The notes: generated from the sequence alone by a model not told the origin. Positions 28,238-37,525 are shown, counted from the stretch's first letter. The stretch is 64,000 bases of DNA from Oscillatoriales cyanobacterium CG2_30_40_61 (GCA_001873365.1 MNYZ01000083.1:1-64000), one strand, 5' to 3'. A program made the numbers and translations.

Positions 28238-29986
28238 ATGATTGACTTCCGTAATATTAACACAATTTGGGCTTCTGTATTAGTAGAGACTTTAGCCAAA
28301 TTAGGATTAACAACTGCTATTCTTTGTCCAGGTTCCCGTTCTACTCCTTTAACTATCGCTTTTGCTCAACATTCTAGCATTGAAACTATCCCAATTTTAG
28401 ATGAACGTTCCGCCGCTTTTTTTGCTTTAGGAATTGCTAAAAAATCCGGTTTACCTACGGTTTTAGTTTGTACTTCTGGAACCGCAGGAGCTAATTTTTA
28501 TCCTGCTATTATAGAGGCTAAAGAAAGTAGAGTTCCCCTGTTAATTTTAACCGCAGATCGCCCCCCTGAATTAAGAGATTGTCATGGGGGACAAACTATT
28601 GATCAAGTTAAATTATATGGCAATTATCCCAATTTTCAAACAGAATTAACGGTTCCTAGTTTGGATTTAGGATTGTTACGTTATTTGCGACAAACCTTAA
28701 TTTATGCTTGGGAGCGATCGCAGTTTCCTATTTCCGGCGTTGTTCATCTTAATATTCCCTTTCGTGATCCTTTACATCCCGTCTATCAACCCGAAACCGA
28801 AGCATTAAAAGCGATATTTCCTGATAATTTTTTCAGTACAATAAATCCAGTAAAAACTTATATTTTCTCTAGTTTTGATGTTGAAAATTATTTCAAACTG
28901 TGGTATAATTATTCTCAAGGAATTATTATTGCAGGAGTAGCTCAACCTCAAAATTCAGAGCATTATTGTCAAGCGATCGCCCAACTTGCCAAACACTTAA
29001 ATTATCCCGTTTTAGCCGAGGGATTATCCCCGGTCAGGAACTATTCTAACCTGAATCCCTATTTAATTTCAACCTATGATTTAATTCTGAGAAATTCCAC
29101 CTTAGCTGAAAAACTAGCCCCGGAAGTTGTGATTCAAGTTGGAGATTTACCCACCAGTAAAACCCTAAGAAATTGGTTAGAAAAACAACAGCCAGATTAT
29201 TTTATTCTAGATCCTAGTTATCAAAACTTAGATGGGTTACATGGAAAAACTACCCATATTAGGATATCAATAGAACAACTCTCAAAAGCAATTAATCAAG
29301 CTAACAATTCAGATAAATCTAAATTATATTGTAATTTTTGGTATGAATTAGAAGCTCAATCCAGAAAAGTGATTGACGAAAAACTAAGTCTAATTGACTC
29401 ATTAATAGAACCTAAAGTTGCCTGGTTACTCTCTCAAATTTTACCTCAGAATACCCCTATTTTTATTGCCAATAGTATGCCCGTGAGGGATGTAGAATTT
29501 TTTTGGTGCCCGAACAATTTAAACATTCAACCCTTTTTTAATCGCGGTGCAAATGGGATTGATGGAACCCTATCAACCGCTTTAGGAATCTCCCATCATC
29601 AGCAAAGTAGTATTTTATTAACTGGGGATTTAGCCTTACTTCATGATACCAATGGATTTTTAATTAGAAATAAATTTATCGGACATTTAACCATTGTTTT
29701 AATTAATAATAATGGGGGTGGGATTTTTGAAATGTTGCCCATTTCTCAATTTGATCCTCCCTTTGAGGAATATTTTACCACTCCTCAAAATATTAACTTT
29801 ACTCAGTTAGCAGCTACCTATAATATTAATTATGAACAAATTCAATCTTGGGAACAACTGCAACAAAAATTAAATCCCCTTCCAAAAACAGGAATTAGAA
29901 TCTTAGAAATTCCAACAAATCGTAAAACCGATTCCGAATGGCGACACCACAACTTAAAACAACTTGCAGAAGGGTTAACTTTTTAG
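28238..29986 (+). CDS. menD: SEPHCHC synthase MenD (phylloquinone/menaquinone pathway)
   Basis: A 582-aa thiamine-diphosphate enzyme adding 2-oxoglutarate to isochorismate, needed for phylloquinone of photosystem I. Visible: N-terminal Pyr domain ILCPGSRSTPLTIAFA, DERSAAFFALGIAK, GTAGANFYPAIIEA and LTADRPPELRDCHGGQTIDQ; C-terminal PP domain ANSMPVRDVEFF, NRGANGIDGTLSTALG, LTGDLALLHDTNGF and INNNGGGIFEMLP (metal/ThDP binding GDL...NNNGGGIF). Length is normal. Divergent from dnaE with a 46-bp gap. Confidence 0.96.
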   Translation: MIDFRNINTIWASVLVETLAKLGLTTAILCPGSRSTPLTIAFAQHSSIETIPILDERSAAFFALGIAKKSGLPTVLVCTSGTAGANFYPAIIEAKESRVPLLILTADRPPELRDCHGGQTIDQVKLYGNYPNFQTELTVPSLDLGLLRYLRQTLIYAWERSQFPISGVVHLNIPFRDPLHPVYQPETEALKAIFPDNFFSTINPVKTYIFSSFDVENYFKLWYNYSQGIIIAGVAQPQNSEHYCQAIAQLAKHLNYPVLAEGLSPVRNYSNLNPYLISTYDLILRNSTLAEKLAPEVVIQVGDLPTSKTLRNWLEKQQPDYFILDPSYQNLDGLHGKTTHIRISIEQLSKAINQANNSDKSKLYCNFWYELEAQSRKVIDEKLSLIDSLIEPKVAWLLSQILPQNTPIFIANSMPVRDVEFFWCPNNLNIQPFFNRGANGIDGTLSTALGISHHQQSSILLTGDLALLHDTNGFLIRNKFIGHLTIVLINNNGGGIFEMLPISQFDPPFEEYFTTPQNINFTQLAATYNINYEQIQSWEQLQQKLNPLPKTGIRILEIPTNRKTDSEWRHHNLKQLAEGLTF

Positions 29987-30098
29987 AAACCGGGCTTCTT
30001 CGAGAAACCAAGTTGATAAATACAATCACACCATGCTATAATCCTGCTATGCTATATTTAGAAAATAAAATTAATCTCCCCTAGTAATTAATAAAGTC

Positions 30099-31166
30099 AT
30101 GCTTGAAAATATAGAAATTAATAATTTTAGATGTTTTGAAAGCACTAAAATTTCTGGATTTAAAAAAGTGAATCTAATTGGAGGTAAAAATAACGCTGGA
30201 AAGACAGCTTTTTTAGAAGCTTTACTGTTGCATAACTTTCCCCGGCCTAAAAGCATAATTGAACTTAAGAGAATTAGGAGAGAGTCTTCAGAGATTTCAA
30301 AATCCAGACCCGAACGCACTTGGGATAATTTTTTTTTAGATCAAAAACATCAAGAAAAAATAAAAATTATTGGCAAGTATTCAGAAGATTGGAAAACCGT
30401 AGATATTTATGTTTCTGATACAATTAACTCTGATTTTTTTGAAGATCAAAAAGACATTAAAAAATTGATTGAATTTATTTCTCAAAATGAATCAGTAACA
30501 TCACTTAATATTAAAGTTACTCAAAATCAAGACCATATATCTGAATCTTCGGTAATTGCAAGCTCAAACGGAATAATTTCAGTAAGTGGTTCAGACTCAA
30601 GTGACATACCTATTATTCCATCCGGTTTAAGAATGTCAAACACAGAGTTAGCTGAATCCTATGATAAAGCCCGTCTGGATGAAAAAGATGGTGAAGTTTT
30701 AAAGTTGTTAAAAATTCTTGATTCATCAATTCAAGAGGTAGATAGTTTTTCGATTGGTGAACCTACTTTATATTTAAGGAGCATCAATAAACGTCGCTTA
30801 CCTATTTCATTGTATGGAGATGCTATTATTAGGGCTACAACTATTATCTTAAAATTAATCAATAATAACAATAAAATTTTGTTAATTGATGAAATTGAAA
30901 ATGGCATCCACTATACTAATCAAAGAGAATTTTGGCGAACCTTATTTCGACTATCAAAAGAACTAGATACTCAAATCTTTGCCACAACCCACAGTTTAGA
31001 AATGATTCAATCTTTTGGAGATGTAGGCTTAGAAACAAATGAAGAAATCAGTGCTTATTTTGAACTAGCAAGACATCCTAAAACCAACGACATTATAGGA
31101 ATTAAAAGGGATGTAGAAACCTTAAAATATGATTTAGAACATAAAAAAGGAGTTAGAGGTGAGTAA
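30099..31166 (+). CDS. AAA family ATPase (AAA15/OLD-like), first gene of a two-gene module
   Basis: A 355-aa ABC/SMC-type ATPase of the AAA_15/AAA_21 type. It starts with IEINNFRCFESTKISGF, Walker A GGKNNAGKT (28-36) follows, then Walker B KILLIDEIENGIHY (about 259) and a switch THS motif (FATTHSLEM, about 295). The middle portion is helical and divergent. No TOPRIM domain is fused; instead the next gene, overlapping by 8 bp, encodes a separate DUF3226/TOPRIM-like protein. AAA plus TOPRIM-like pairs include OLD, Gabija and PARIS-type phage defence proteins, so a defence role is a reasonable inference but not shown. Confidence 0.88.
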   Translation: MLENIEINNFRCFESTKISGFKKVNLIGGKNNAGKTAFLEALLLHNFPRPKSIIELKRIRRESSEISKSRPERTWDNFFLDQKHQEKIKIIGKYSEDWKTVDIYVSDTINSDFFEDQKDIKKLIEFISQNESVTSLNIKVTQNQDHISESSVIASSNGIISVSGSDSSDIPIIPSGLRMSNTELAESYDKARLDEKDGEVLKLLKILDSSIQEVDSFSIGEPTLYLRSINKRRLPISLYGDAIIRATTIILKLINNNNKILLIDEIENGIHYTNQREFWRTLFRLSKELDTQIFATTHSLEMIQSFGDVGLETNEEISAYFELARHPKTNDIIGIKRDVETLKYDLEHKKGVRGE

Positions 31167-31857
31167 TCTTTTAATTGTAGAAAGTAAAAATGATAAATTT
31201 TTTCTTGAAGCTCTAATTAAGGAACTAAATTATGATATTGAGATCGATGCTCCTATTTGTATTGATGACTATGAATGTTTAGAAGGATTAAGTAAAAAAA
31301 GGCTAGTAGGAGCTTTCAAGTCCCTGTTAGCTGATATTCAAAAAAGACAAATTAGTAAAATTGGAATTGTGATCGATATTGATCAAGACTCTCAGCAAGA
31401 GCGTTTGCAATTTATTAATCAATGTTTACAGCAGGTTTTTACTCTAAATAATGAATTTTCTGATATATCACAATTAATAACTGTTAATATCCCTGGCTAT
31501 GATGCTATTGAAATAGCTTGTTATTTTACCCATGTAGAAGGTAAAGGAGAGTTGGAAACTGTGTTAAAACTTATTAAAACTAAAGAATCTCCTTATGCAG
31601 ATTGTTTAGACAGTTGGAGAAACTGTTTAGAAAATAAGAATAAATTGATTAGTGATAAAGAATATGATAAATTTTGGATTAGTAATTATATTCGATTCGA
31701 TACTTGTTCTAGTTCAGAGAGCAAGCAAGCAGAACGAAAATGCAGCATGAAAAATTTTGAATATATTATGGAAAATAAAAAAGCTATCTGGAATTTTAAT
31801 CACCCTGTTCTCGATGAGATCAAAGAATTTTTGCACCTTTTTGTTGCTGAGAGTTGA
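31159..31857 (+). CDS. DUF3226 (TOPRIM-like) protein, second gene of the AAA module
   Basis: A 232-aa protein starting at GTG inside the AAA gene's last codons. TOPRIM-like features: LLIVESKNDKFFLEAL with the conserved Glu near the N-terminus, and IGIVIDIDQDS giving a DxD pair (about residues 73 and 75). These acidic residues form the metal site in TOPRIM nucleases. The rest matches DUF3226 in general layout. Translational overlap indicates tight stoichiometry with the ATPase. Candidate effector or nuclease; function is inferred only. Confidence 0.82.
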   Translation: MSNLLIVESKNDKFFLEALIKELNYDIEIDAPICIDDYECLEGLSKKRLVGAFKSLLADIQKRQISKIGIVIDIDQDSQQERLQFINQCLQQVFTLNNEFSDISQLITVNIPGYDAIEIACYFTHVEGKGELETVLKLIKTKESPYADCLDSWRNCLENKNKLISDKEYDKFWISNYIRFDTCSSSESKQAERKCSMKNFEYIMENKKAIWNFNHPVLDEIKEFLHLFVAES

Positions 31858-31907
31858 TCAAAATCTAAAATCGATTATCCTATTAAGAATGGTTTATCAT
31901 AACTGCT

Positions 31908-33500
31908 ATGTCTCTCACCGAAGAAATTTTATCTCAAATCCCTGGAAACCCTTTAAACGGTCTGCGAAAAGCCGATGAACTTTGGGCGGGTTTGAAAAAT
32001 AATACTCTCCCCCTGGCTAATACGGTTACACAGGAGAGTCAACTTTTAGGAAATGTAGATTATGATCTGGTAATTTGTGGCGGAACTTTAGGAATTTTAA
32101 TTGGCGCAACCTTAGCGATAAAAGGGTGGCGAGTCGCATTAATTGAACGGGGAAAACTGCAAGGACGGGAACAGGAATGGAATATTTCTCGACAGGAATT
32201 AAAGGTTTTTGTAGAATTAAATTTACTATCTGAGGTAGAATTAAAAACAGCGATCGCCACGGAATATAACCCCGCCCGTTTAAGCTTTCCCAATAGTGCT
32301 GATATTTGGGTAAAAGACGTTCTGAATATTGGAGTTGACCCAGTTTATTTATTAGAAACTCTCAAAATTAAATTTTTAGAATCCGGTGGAATATTATTAG
32401 AAAATACGGCTTATCAGGCGGCTATTATTCATCCTGATGGTGTGGCGGTAAATGTCACCGAAATTCATTCCCCTCGCCTTGCAGGAGAGGGGTTAGGGGA
32501 GAGGTCAGAAACAATCAAAACCCGTTTATTAATTGATGCAATGGGGCATTTTTCCCCCTTAGTTCGACAGGCGAGAAACGCAGAAAAACCCGACGCGGTT
32601 TGTTTGGTGGTAGGAACCTGCGCGACGGGATATCCTAATAATCAAACGGGGGATATTTTTGCCTCCTTTACTCCCTTAAAAAATCAATGTCAATATTTTT
32701 GGGAAGCGTTTCCGGCTAGGGATGGAAGAACAACCTATTTATTTACCTATTTAGATGCTGACCCCCAACGGTTTAGTTTAGAATCTTTGTTTGAAGATTA
32801 TTTGAAACTCTTACCAGACTATCAACAAATTGAGTTAAATCAATTAACCTTTAAACGGGCATTATTTGGCTTCTTTCCCTGTTATAAAAATAGCCCATTA
32901 AAAATGCCCTGGGATCGGGTTTTTGCCGTGGGAGATAGTAGCGGAAATCAATCTCCGTTAAGTTTTGGGGGATTTGGGGCGATGGTGCGTCATTTACAAC
33001 GGTTAACAACTGGAATTGATCAGGCCTTAACTACCGATCAATTAAGTCAAAATGCCTTATCTTTATTACAACCCTATCAACCGAGTTTGTCGGTGACATG
33101 GTTATTTCAACGGTCGATGAGTGTGGGAGTTCAACAAACAATTAACCCCGAACAAATTAATCAATTATTAACTACCGTATTTCAAGGTATGGAACAATTG
33201 GGAGAACCGATTTTAAAGCCTTTTTTGCAAGATGTGGTACAGTTTTCGGCTTTAACTAAAACCCTATCAAAAACGGCGATAACTCATCCAGGTTTGATTT
33301 TTAAAATTATTCCCCAGATGGGGTTAATGAGTTTAATTAATTGGACAATTCACTACTGGAATTTAGGACTATATACGGGTTTATATCCGGTTGCAAAAAC
33401 CCTAGAACCGATGTTTAATAAATTACCCCCTGCTTCCCAATACTATTATTATCGTTGGTTAGAAGCGTGGAAATATGGTTCAGGACAGGATTATAATTAG
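31908..33500 (+). CDS. cruP: CruP-like lycopene cyclase family FAD-dependent protein
   Basis: A 530-aa flavoprotein with Rossmann motif YDLVICGGTLGILIGATLAIKGWRVALIERG (about 50-81), a mid-domain FFPCYKNSPLKMPWDRVFAVGDSSGNQSPLSFGGFGAMVRHL with the FAD GD motif, and the long C-terminal helical part of the CruA/CruP group. CruA relatives cyclise lycopene; CruP itself is linked to carotenoid and oxidative-stress functions and its direct activity is uncertain. Residues IHSPRLAGEGLGERSE are encoded by a repeat-like insertion kept in frame. CruA versus CruP was judged from overall resemblance. Confidence 0.75.
   Translation: MSLTEEILSQIPGNPLNGLRKADELWAGLKNNTLPLANTVTQESQLLGNVDYDLVICGGTLGILIGATLAIKGWRVALIERGKLQGREQEWNISRQELKVFVELNLLSEVELKTAIATEYNPARLSFPNSADIWVKDVLNIGVDPVYLLETLKIKFLESGGILLENTAYQAAIIHPDGVAVNVTEIHSPRLAGEGLGERSETIKTRLLIDAMGHFSPLVRQARNAEKPDAVCLVVGTCATGYPNNQTGDIFASFTPLKNQCQYFWEAFPARDGRTTYLFTYLDADPQRFSLESLFEDYLKLLPDYQQIELNQLTFKRALFGFFPCYKNSPLKMPWDRVFAVGDSSGNQSPLSFGGFGAMVRHLQRLTTGIDQALTTDQLSQNALSLLQPYQPSLSVTWLFQRSMSVGVQQTINPEQINQLLTTVFQGMEQLGEPILKPFLQDVVQFSALTKTLSKTAITHPGLIFKIIPQMGLMSLINWTIHYWNLGLYTGLYPVAKTLEPMFNKLPPASQYYYYRWLEAWKYGSGQDYN
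32470..32513. repeat. Palindromic repeat inserted in frame within cruP
   Basis: ccccTCgCCTtgcAGGaGAgggg followed by ttaggggagaggtc matches the ccctctcc...gagagggg family found inside the gene at about 42900. It is translated as SPRLAGEGLGER, a loop-like stretch. The length (about 45 bp) keeps the frame. Confidence 0.6.
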
Positions 33501-33540
33501 TAGGGATAATTCATGAATTACCCCTACTTAATAAAATGAG

Positions 33541-33801
33541 TTAAATAACTCCTAAACTGGATAATCCTAAAATCACACCCGCCCCTAAAACATGACCAAA
33601 ACTGGTGGTGGCTAAAACCGCAGGTAAGCCAAACCCACCGAACATATTAGGTGAGGGTAATTGAGGGCCAGCATTAGGCTGTTGGATGGAGAATTTACCA
33701 ATGGCGATCGCGACAATATTACACACAATCATCACAATAGCGATGGTAGGGCTCCAGGCGTGGGTGACGGGAGTGGCGACGGTCGCGGCTAAAAGCATCA
33801 T
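33541..33801 (-). CDS. psaK: Photosystem I reaction centre subunit PsaK
   Basis: An 86-aa thylakoid protein with two transmembrane segments (SPTIAIVMIVCNIVAIAIG and SFGHVLGAGVILGL) and the PsaK motif GFGLPAVLATTSFGHVLGAG. It sits at the edge of PSI, helping bind antenna. AGGAGA lies 7 bases before the first of two adjacent ATGs. The gene is single and convergent with cruP; its upstream region contains a MITE-like element. Confidence 0.95.
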   Translation of the reverse strand: MMLLAATVATPVTHAWSPTIAIVMIVCNIVAIAIGKFSIQQPNAGPQLPSPNMFGGFGLPAVLATTSFGHVLGAGVILGLSSLGVI

Positions 33802-33943
33802 GGAATTATCTCCTAAAATTTTTTAAAATGTACTCAAGGGAAATTAATCGTTATAGTTAAGATGTTTTACCAAACAAAGGCAATTGATTTTCGTCCTTGT
33901 AGCAATACTTAACATTTTCTGACTAAAATTGCTATCCTAGTTG

Positions 33944-34110
33944 AATAGGACTTACGCATGGTGCCCTAGAAACCGGGTTTTTTAGAAAATATCTGGGTAA
34001 GAACGAAGTATTTTTGTAAAAAAAACCGAGAAACCGGGTTTTTTAGATAATATATGGGTCACACGAAGTATTTTCACAAAAAAACCCGGTTTCTGTGCGT
34101 AAGTCCTATT
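33944..34110. mobile_element. MITE-like element with 15-bp perfect terminal inverted repeats
   Basis: aataggacttacgca at the left end and tgcgtaagtcctatt at the right end are exact inverse complements. Inside are two diverged copies of a unit starting gaaaccgggttttttaga and ending cgaagtattttt, then a final aaacccggtttct. No ORF. It lies between psaK and the NDH-2 gene and may affect their expression. The TIR is reminiscent of dispersed cyanobacterial miniature elements. Confidence 0.7.
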
Positions 34111-34148
34111 GAAAGAAACAGCCCAACTCACCAAACCCCAATTTTAAT

Positions 34149-35369
34149 ATGACTGAACCACAAACCCGTATCTGTATTCTTGGTGGAGGCTTTGGTGGAC
34201 TCTACACCGCCTTACGTTTGAGTCAACTTCCTTGGCAAAAATCGGAACAACCGGAAATTGTTCTGGTGGATCAAAATGACCATTTTTTGTTTTTACCCCT
34301 GCTGTATGAATTACTAACTAATGAACTGCAAAGCTGGGAAATTGCGCCCGCCTTTGAAGACCTATTAAAAGATACTAAGGTGCGTTTTTGTCAAGCAGTA
34401 GTGAGTGAAATTGAGATTAATAGTAAACAGGTTAAACTAGCAGATAATACCGTAATTTCCTATGATTATTTAGTTTTAGCATTGGGGGGAGAAACACCTT
34501 TAGATTTAGTTCCGGGGGCGAAAGACTATGCAATTCCTTTCCGAACTATTACCGACGCCTATCGATTAGAAGAACAGTTACGAAGATTAGAAACCCTAGA
34601 GCAAGATAAAGTTAGAATAGCAATTGTAGGCGGTGGTTATAGTGGGGTAGAACTTGCTTGTAAATTAGCTGATCGCTTAGGAACAAAAGGACGAATTAGA
34701 ATTGTAGAACAAGCGGAGGAAATTCTAAAAAACTCTCCCGAATTTAATCGAGAAGCCGCTAAAAGTGCCCTATCTAATCGTCAAGTTTGGCTAGATTTAG
34801 AAACCAAGGTAGAATCAATTGCCGCCGATGAAATTTCCTTAGAATATCGCGGGAAAATTGATACTATTCCTGTGGATCTTGTGTTGTGGACGGTGGGAAC
34901 CCAGGTTTGTCCGGTGGTGCGATCATTACCTTTAAAACACAATCAACGGGGTCAAATCACGACTAAAACTACCTTACAAGTGATTGATCATCCTGAAATT
35001 TTTGCATTAGGAGATTTAGCAGATACTCAAGACGCCGACGGTCAAAAAATTCCCAGCACGGCCCAAGCCGCTTTTCAAAAAGCTGATTACACCGGATGGA
35101 ATCTTTGGGCATTATTAACAGGAAGACCCTTATTACCCTTCAGATATATTAATTTAGGGGAAATGATGACATTAGGAACAGATAACGCCACCCTAACAGG
35201 TTTAGGGATAAAATTAGACGGTCAATTTGCCCATTTAACCCGGCGTTTAATCTATTTATATCGCTTCCCCACCTTTGACCATCAAATTCGGGTAGGGTTT
35301 AATTGGATGACCCGACCCTTGCAGGATTTATTAATCTCAATGGAGCCAAAAATGGGAGATAGAGAATAA
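34149..35369 (+). CDS. Type 2 NAD(P)H dehydrogenase (NDH-2-like, Ndb family)
   Basis: A 406-aa two-dinucleotide-fold flavoprotein. FAD motif ICILGGGFGGLYTALRL at the N-terminus; second Rossmann motif IAIVGGGYSGVELACKLADR (about 157-176) for NAD(P)H; FALGDLADTQ near the C-terminal FAD site. It oxidises NAD(P)H and reduces quinone without proton pumping, peripheral to the membrane. One cyanobacterial Ndb protein is instead tied to phylloquinone synthesis; which subtype this is cannot be decided. Complete in length. Confidence 0.87.
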   Translation: MTEPQTRICILGGGFGGLYTALRLSQLPWQKSEQPEIVLVDQNDHFLFLPLLYELLTNELQSWEIAPAFEDLLKDTKVRFCQAVVSEIEINSKQVKLADNTVISYDYLVLALGGETPLDLVPGAKDYAIPFRTITDAYRLEEQLRRLETLEQDKVRIAIVGGGYSGVELACKLADRLGTKGRIRIVEQAEEILKNSPEFNREAAKSALSNRQVWLDLETKVESIAADEISLEYRGKIDTIPVDLVLWTVGTQVCPVVRSLPLKHNQRGQITTKTTLQVIDHPEIFALGDLADTQDADGQKIPSTAQAAFQKADYTGWNLWALLTGRPLLPFRYINLGEMMTLGTDNATLTGLGIKLDGQFAHLTRRLIYLYRFPTFDHQIRVGFNWMTRPLQDLLISMEPKMGDRE

Positions 35370-35428
35370 CTCCTATTCCGTTGTTGCGCTTCAGCGCATC
35401 TTAAAATTTAATATTCTAAACCAACAAA

Positions 35429-35448
35429 CCGGGTTTATATAAACCCGG
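35429..35448. terminator. Perfect 20-bp palindrome, likely terminator or repeat
   Basis: ccgggtttatataaacccgg is a perfect palindrome between the NDH-2 and HAD genes, about 60 bp after the stop and 20 bp before the HAD GTG. The core relates to the GAAACCGGG repeat family in this genome. A T-run is not clear, so function as terminator is tentative. Confidence 0.45.
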
Positions 35449-35469
35449 CTTATCCCTAATTATTAATCC

Positions 35470-36180
35470 GTGATGGTAATGGAAAAACCCCGTGTTATTT
35501 TTTTAGATGCCGTTGGAACATTATTTGGTGTGCGTCATAGTGTGGGGGAAGCCTACAGAATTATTGCAGAACAATTTGGGGTAAATGCTGAAGCGGAAAT
35601 TTTGGATAAAGTGTTTTTTAACTGTTTTTTAGCCGCTCCAAGTATGGCATTTCCCGGGGTCGATCCCAGTGAAGTTCCTCAATTAGAATTTGAATGGTGG
35701 AAAGCGATCGCCGAACAAACCTTTAAAACCCTTGGACTCTATGATAATTTTACGGATTTTCCCGCCTTTTTTCAAGCCCTATATGGTTATTTTGAAACCG
35801 AAAAACCCTGGTTTGTTTATCCCGATGTTCCGCCTAAGTTAAAATCTTGGCAAGAGCAGGGAATAGAATTAGGAGTATTATCTAACTTTGACTCCCGATT
35901 ATATCCGGTTTTAGACGCTTTAAATTTAGCTGAATTTTTTCAAACCGTGACCATTTCCACCGAAGCAGGAGCAGCCAAACCCAGTGCGGAAATATTCCAA
36001 ATTGCCTTAAATAAACATCAATGTTCACCGCCGGAAGTTTGGCACATTGGTGATAGTTTTAAAGCCGATTATCAAGGTGCAAAAGCCCTAGGAATACGTG
36101 GTATTTTATTGCATCGAGATGAACCACCCAAAGGGATTTTAGATGAATTTGAAACTTTAGAACAAATTCCGATATCCTAA
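35470..36180 (+). CDS. HAD-superfamily hydrolase (HAD-IA, REG-2-like)
   Basis: A 236-aa HAD protein: motif I FLDAVGTLF, motif II LSNFDSR, motif III AAKPSAEIF and motif IV HIGDSFKADYQGAKALG. The second motif-I Asp is replaced (DAVGT), as in the REG-2/HDHD3-like branch, so phosphatase activity is uncertain. Starts at GTG; an in-frame ATG follows directly. Substrate unknown. Confidence 0.85.
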   Translation: MMVMEKPRVIFLDAVGTLFGVRHSVGEAYRIIAEQFGVNAEAEILDKVFFNCFLAAPSMAFPGVDPSEVPQLEFEWWKAIAEQTFKTLGLYDNFTDFPAFFQALYGYFETEKPWFVYPDVPPKLKSWQEQGIELGVLSNFDSRLYPVLDALNLAEFFQTVTISTEAGAAKPSAEIFQIALNKHQCSPPEVWHIGDSFKADYQGAKALGIRGILLHRDEPPKGILDEFETLEQIPIS

Positions 36181-36234
36181 AGTAGAGACGAGCCACGGCG
36201 CGTCTATCTATAGGAGTTAGGAGTTACAAAAAGA

Positions 36235-37437
36235 GTGGAGTACCCTCGGAAACCCCCAGAAGAACCCGGTTCATTGCCGGACTGTTCATGGCCCCTGTGG
36301 CCAATTGTCCCGATTTATCCTTATGGTCAGCGGCGCACCCTCCGCCGGGAAGTCGTACCTCATACCCTTTGGACATTTGAGCAGGTACAGGGGATTCTGT
36401 ATGTCGTGGTGCCCATTCGGATGACCGTGGTAAAACTGGAACAGGGGGGTTTGTTGGTGTACGCTCCCGTAGCTCCTACCTCTGAATGCCTAGATTTAAT
36501 GAGAGAATTAATCAGAGAACATGGGCAGATAAAATATATTATTTTACCAACAATTTCAGGAGTTGAACATAAGGTTTTTGTTGGCCCCTTTGCCCGAAAA
36601 TTTCCCAACGCCCAAGTTTTTGTCGCCCCCGGACAGTGGAGTTTTCCGATTAATTTACCCCTAAGTTGGTTAGGTTTACCCGCAAAACGCACCCATATTC
36701 TGCCCCAGGACAGTCGAAATACACCCTTTGCCGATGAATTTGACTATAAAATTTTAGGGCCCTTAGCATTAGGAATTGGACGGTTTGCCGAGGTAGTTTT
36801 TTTTCATAAGCGATCGCAAACCCTATTAGTAACTGATACTATTGTTTCTATTCCTGACACTCCTCCCGCCATTGTACAACTCGATCCCTATCCATTACTA
36901 TTCCATGCCAAAGATGATACCTTTCATAAAGTAGAAGATACAGAAACCACCCGTCGCCGAGGATGGCACAGAATTTCATTATTTTCCTTTTATTTTCGTC
37001 CCAGTGTTTTAGATACCATAGAATTGAGGGATGCGGTGCGGGAATCTTGGCAAGCGCCCGACCGTTCAAAAAAAGCCTATTTTGGGATTTATCCGTTTAA
37101 ATGGAAACCGAATTGGCAAGAAACCTTTGCAGCATTAAGCAGAAATGGACAGTTATTTGTTGCACCAATTTTACAAACTTTAATTTTAAATCGCGCCCCG
37201 GAAGAAACCTTAAATTGGGCAAATCAAGTTTCTAAATGGGATTTTAACCGGATTATTCCCTGTCATTTTGATTCCCCAATTATGGCAACACCGGAGCAAT
37301 TTCGGCAGGCATTTAGTTTTTTAGAACAAAATACTAATAATAATTTATTACCTGAAAAAGAATTTGAGTTATTATTAGAAATTAACGATATTTTAAACAA
37401 ATTCAAGATTACACCCCCATCTAAACCTAAAGTTTAA
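36235..37437 (+). CDS. DUF4336 domain-containing protein
   Basis: A 400-aa protein with a DUF4336 core from about residue 50: GILYVVVPIRMTVVKLEQGGLLVYAPVAPT, IKYIILPTISGVEHKVFVGPFARKFPNAQVFVAPGQWSFP, and a C-terminal RIIPCHFDSP. The fold is related to metallo-beta-lactamases, but the usual HxHxDH set is absent. Conserved in cyanobacteria and chloroplast-bearing eukaryotes; function unknown. Starts at GTG about 15 bp after two AGGAG-like sequences. No signal peptide. Confidence 0.82.
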   Translation: MEYPRKPPEEPGSLPDCSWPLWPIVPIYPYGQRRTLRREVVPHTLWTFEQVQGILYVVVPIRMTVVKLEQGGLLVYAPVAPTSECLDLMRELIREHGQIKYIILPTISGVEHKVFVGPFARKFPNAQVFVAPGQWSFPINLPLSWLGLPAKRTHILPQDSRNTPFADEFDYKILGPLALGIGRFAEVVFFHKRSQTLLVTDTIVSIPDTPPAIVQLDPYPLLFHAKDDTFHKVEDTETTRRRGWHRISLFSFYFRPSVLDTIELRDAVRESWQAPDRSKKAYFGIYPFKWKPNWQETFAALSRNGQLFVAPILQTLILNRAPEETLNWANQVSKWDFNRIIPCHFDSPIMATPEQFRQAFSFLEQNTNNNLLPEKEFELLLEINDILNKFKITPPSKPKV

Positions 37438-37453
37438 AAAAATATAAAGTAGT

Positions 37454-37475
37454 AAGCCCTTTAGGGCTTTCTCCA
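37454..37475 (+). terminator. Hairpin terminator after DUF4336 gene
   Basis: aagccc and gggctt form a 6-bp stem with a ttta loop, followed by tctcc. Located 17 bp after the stop. Short stem and poor T-run limit confidence. A GTTG-type gcgctcaagcgc hairpin follows at about 37502. Confidence 0.4.
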
Positions 37476-37525
37476 TTAAAAATTATTTTCAAGAGTAAGA
37501 GTGCGCTCAAGCGCAACAACGGGGG

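Noticed and set aside
31757-31978. 73-aa ORF bridging DUF3226 and cruP genes
   Set aside because: Out of frame with both; no homology features.
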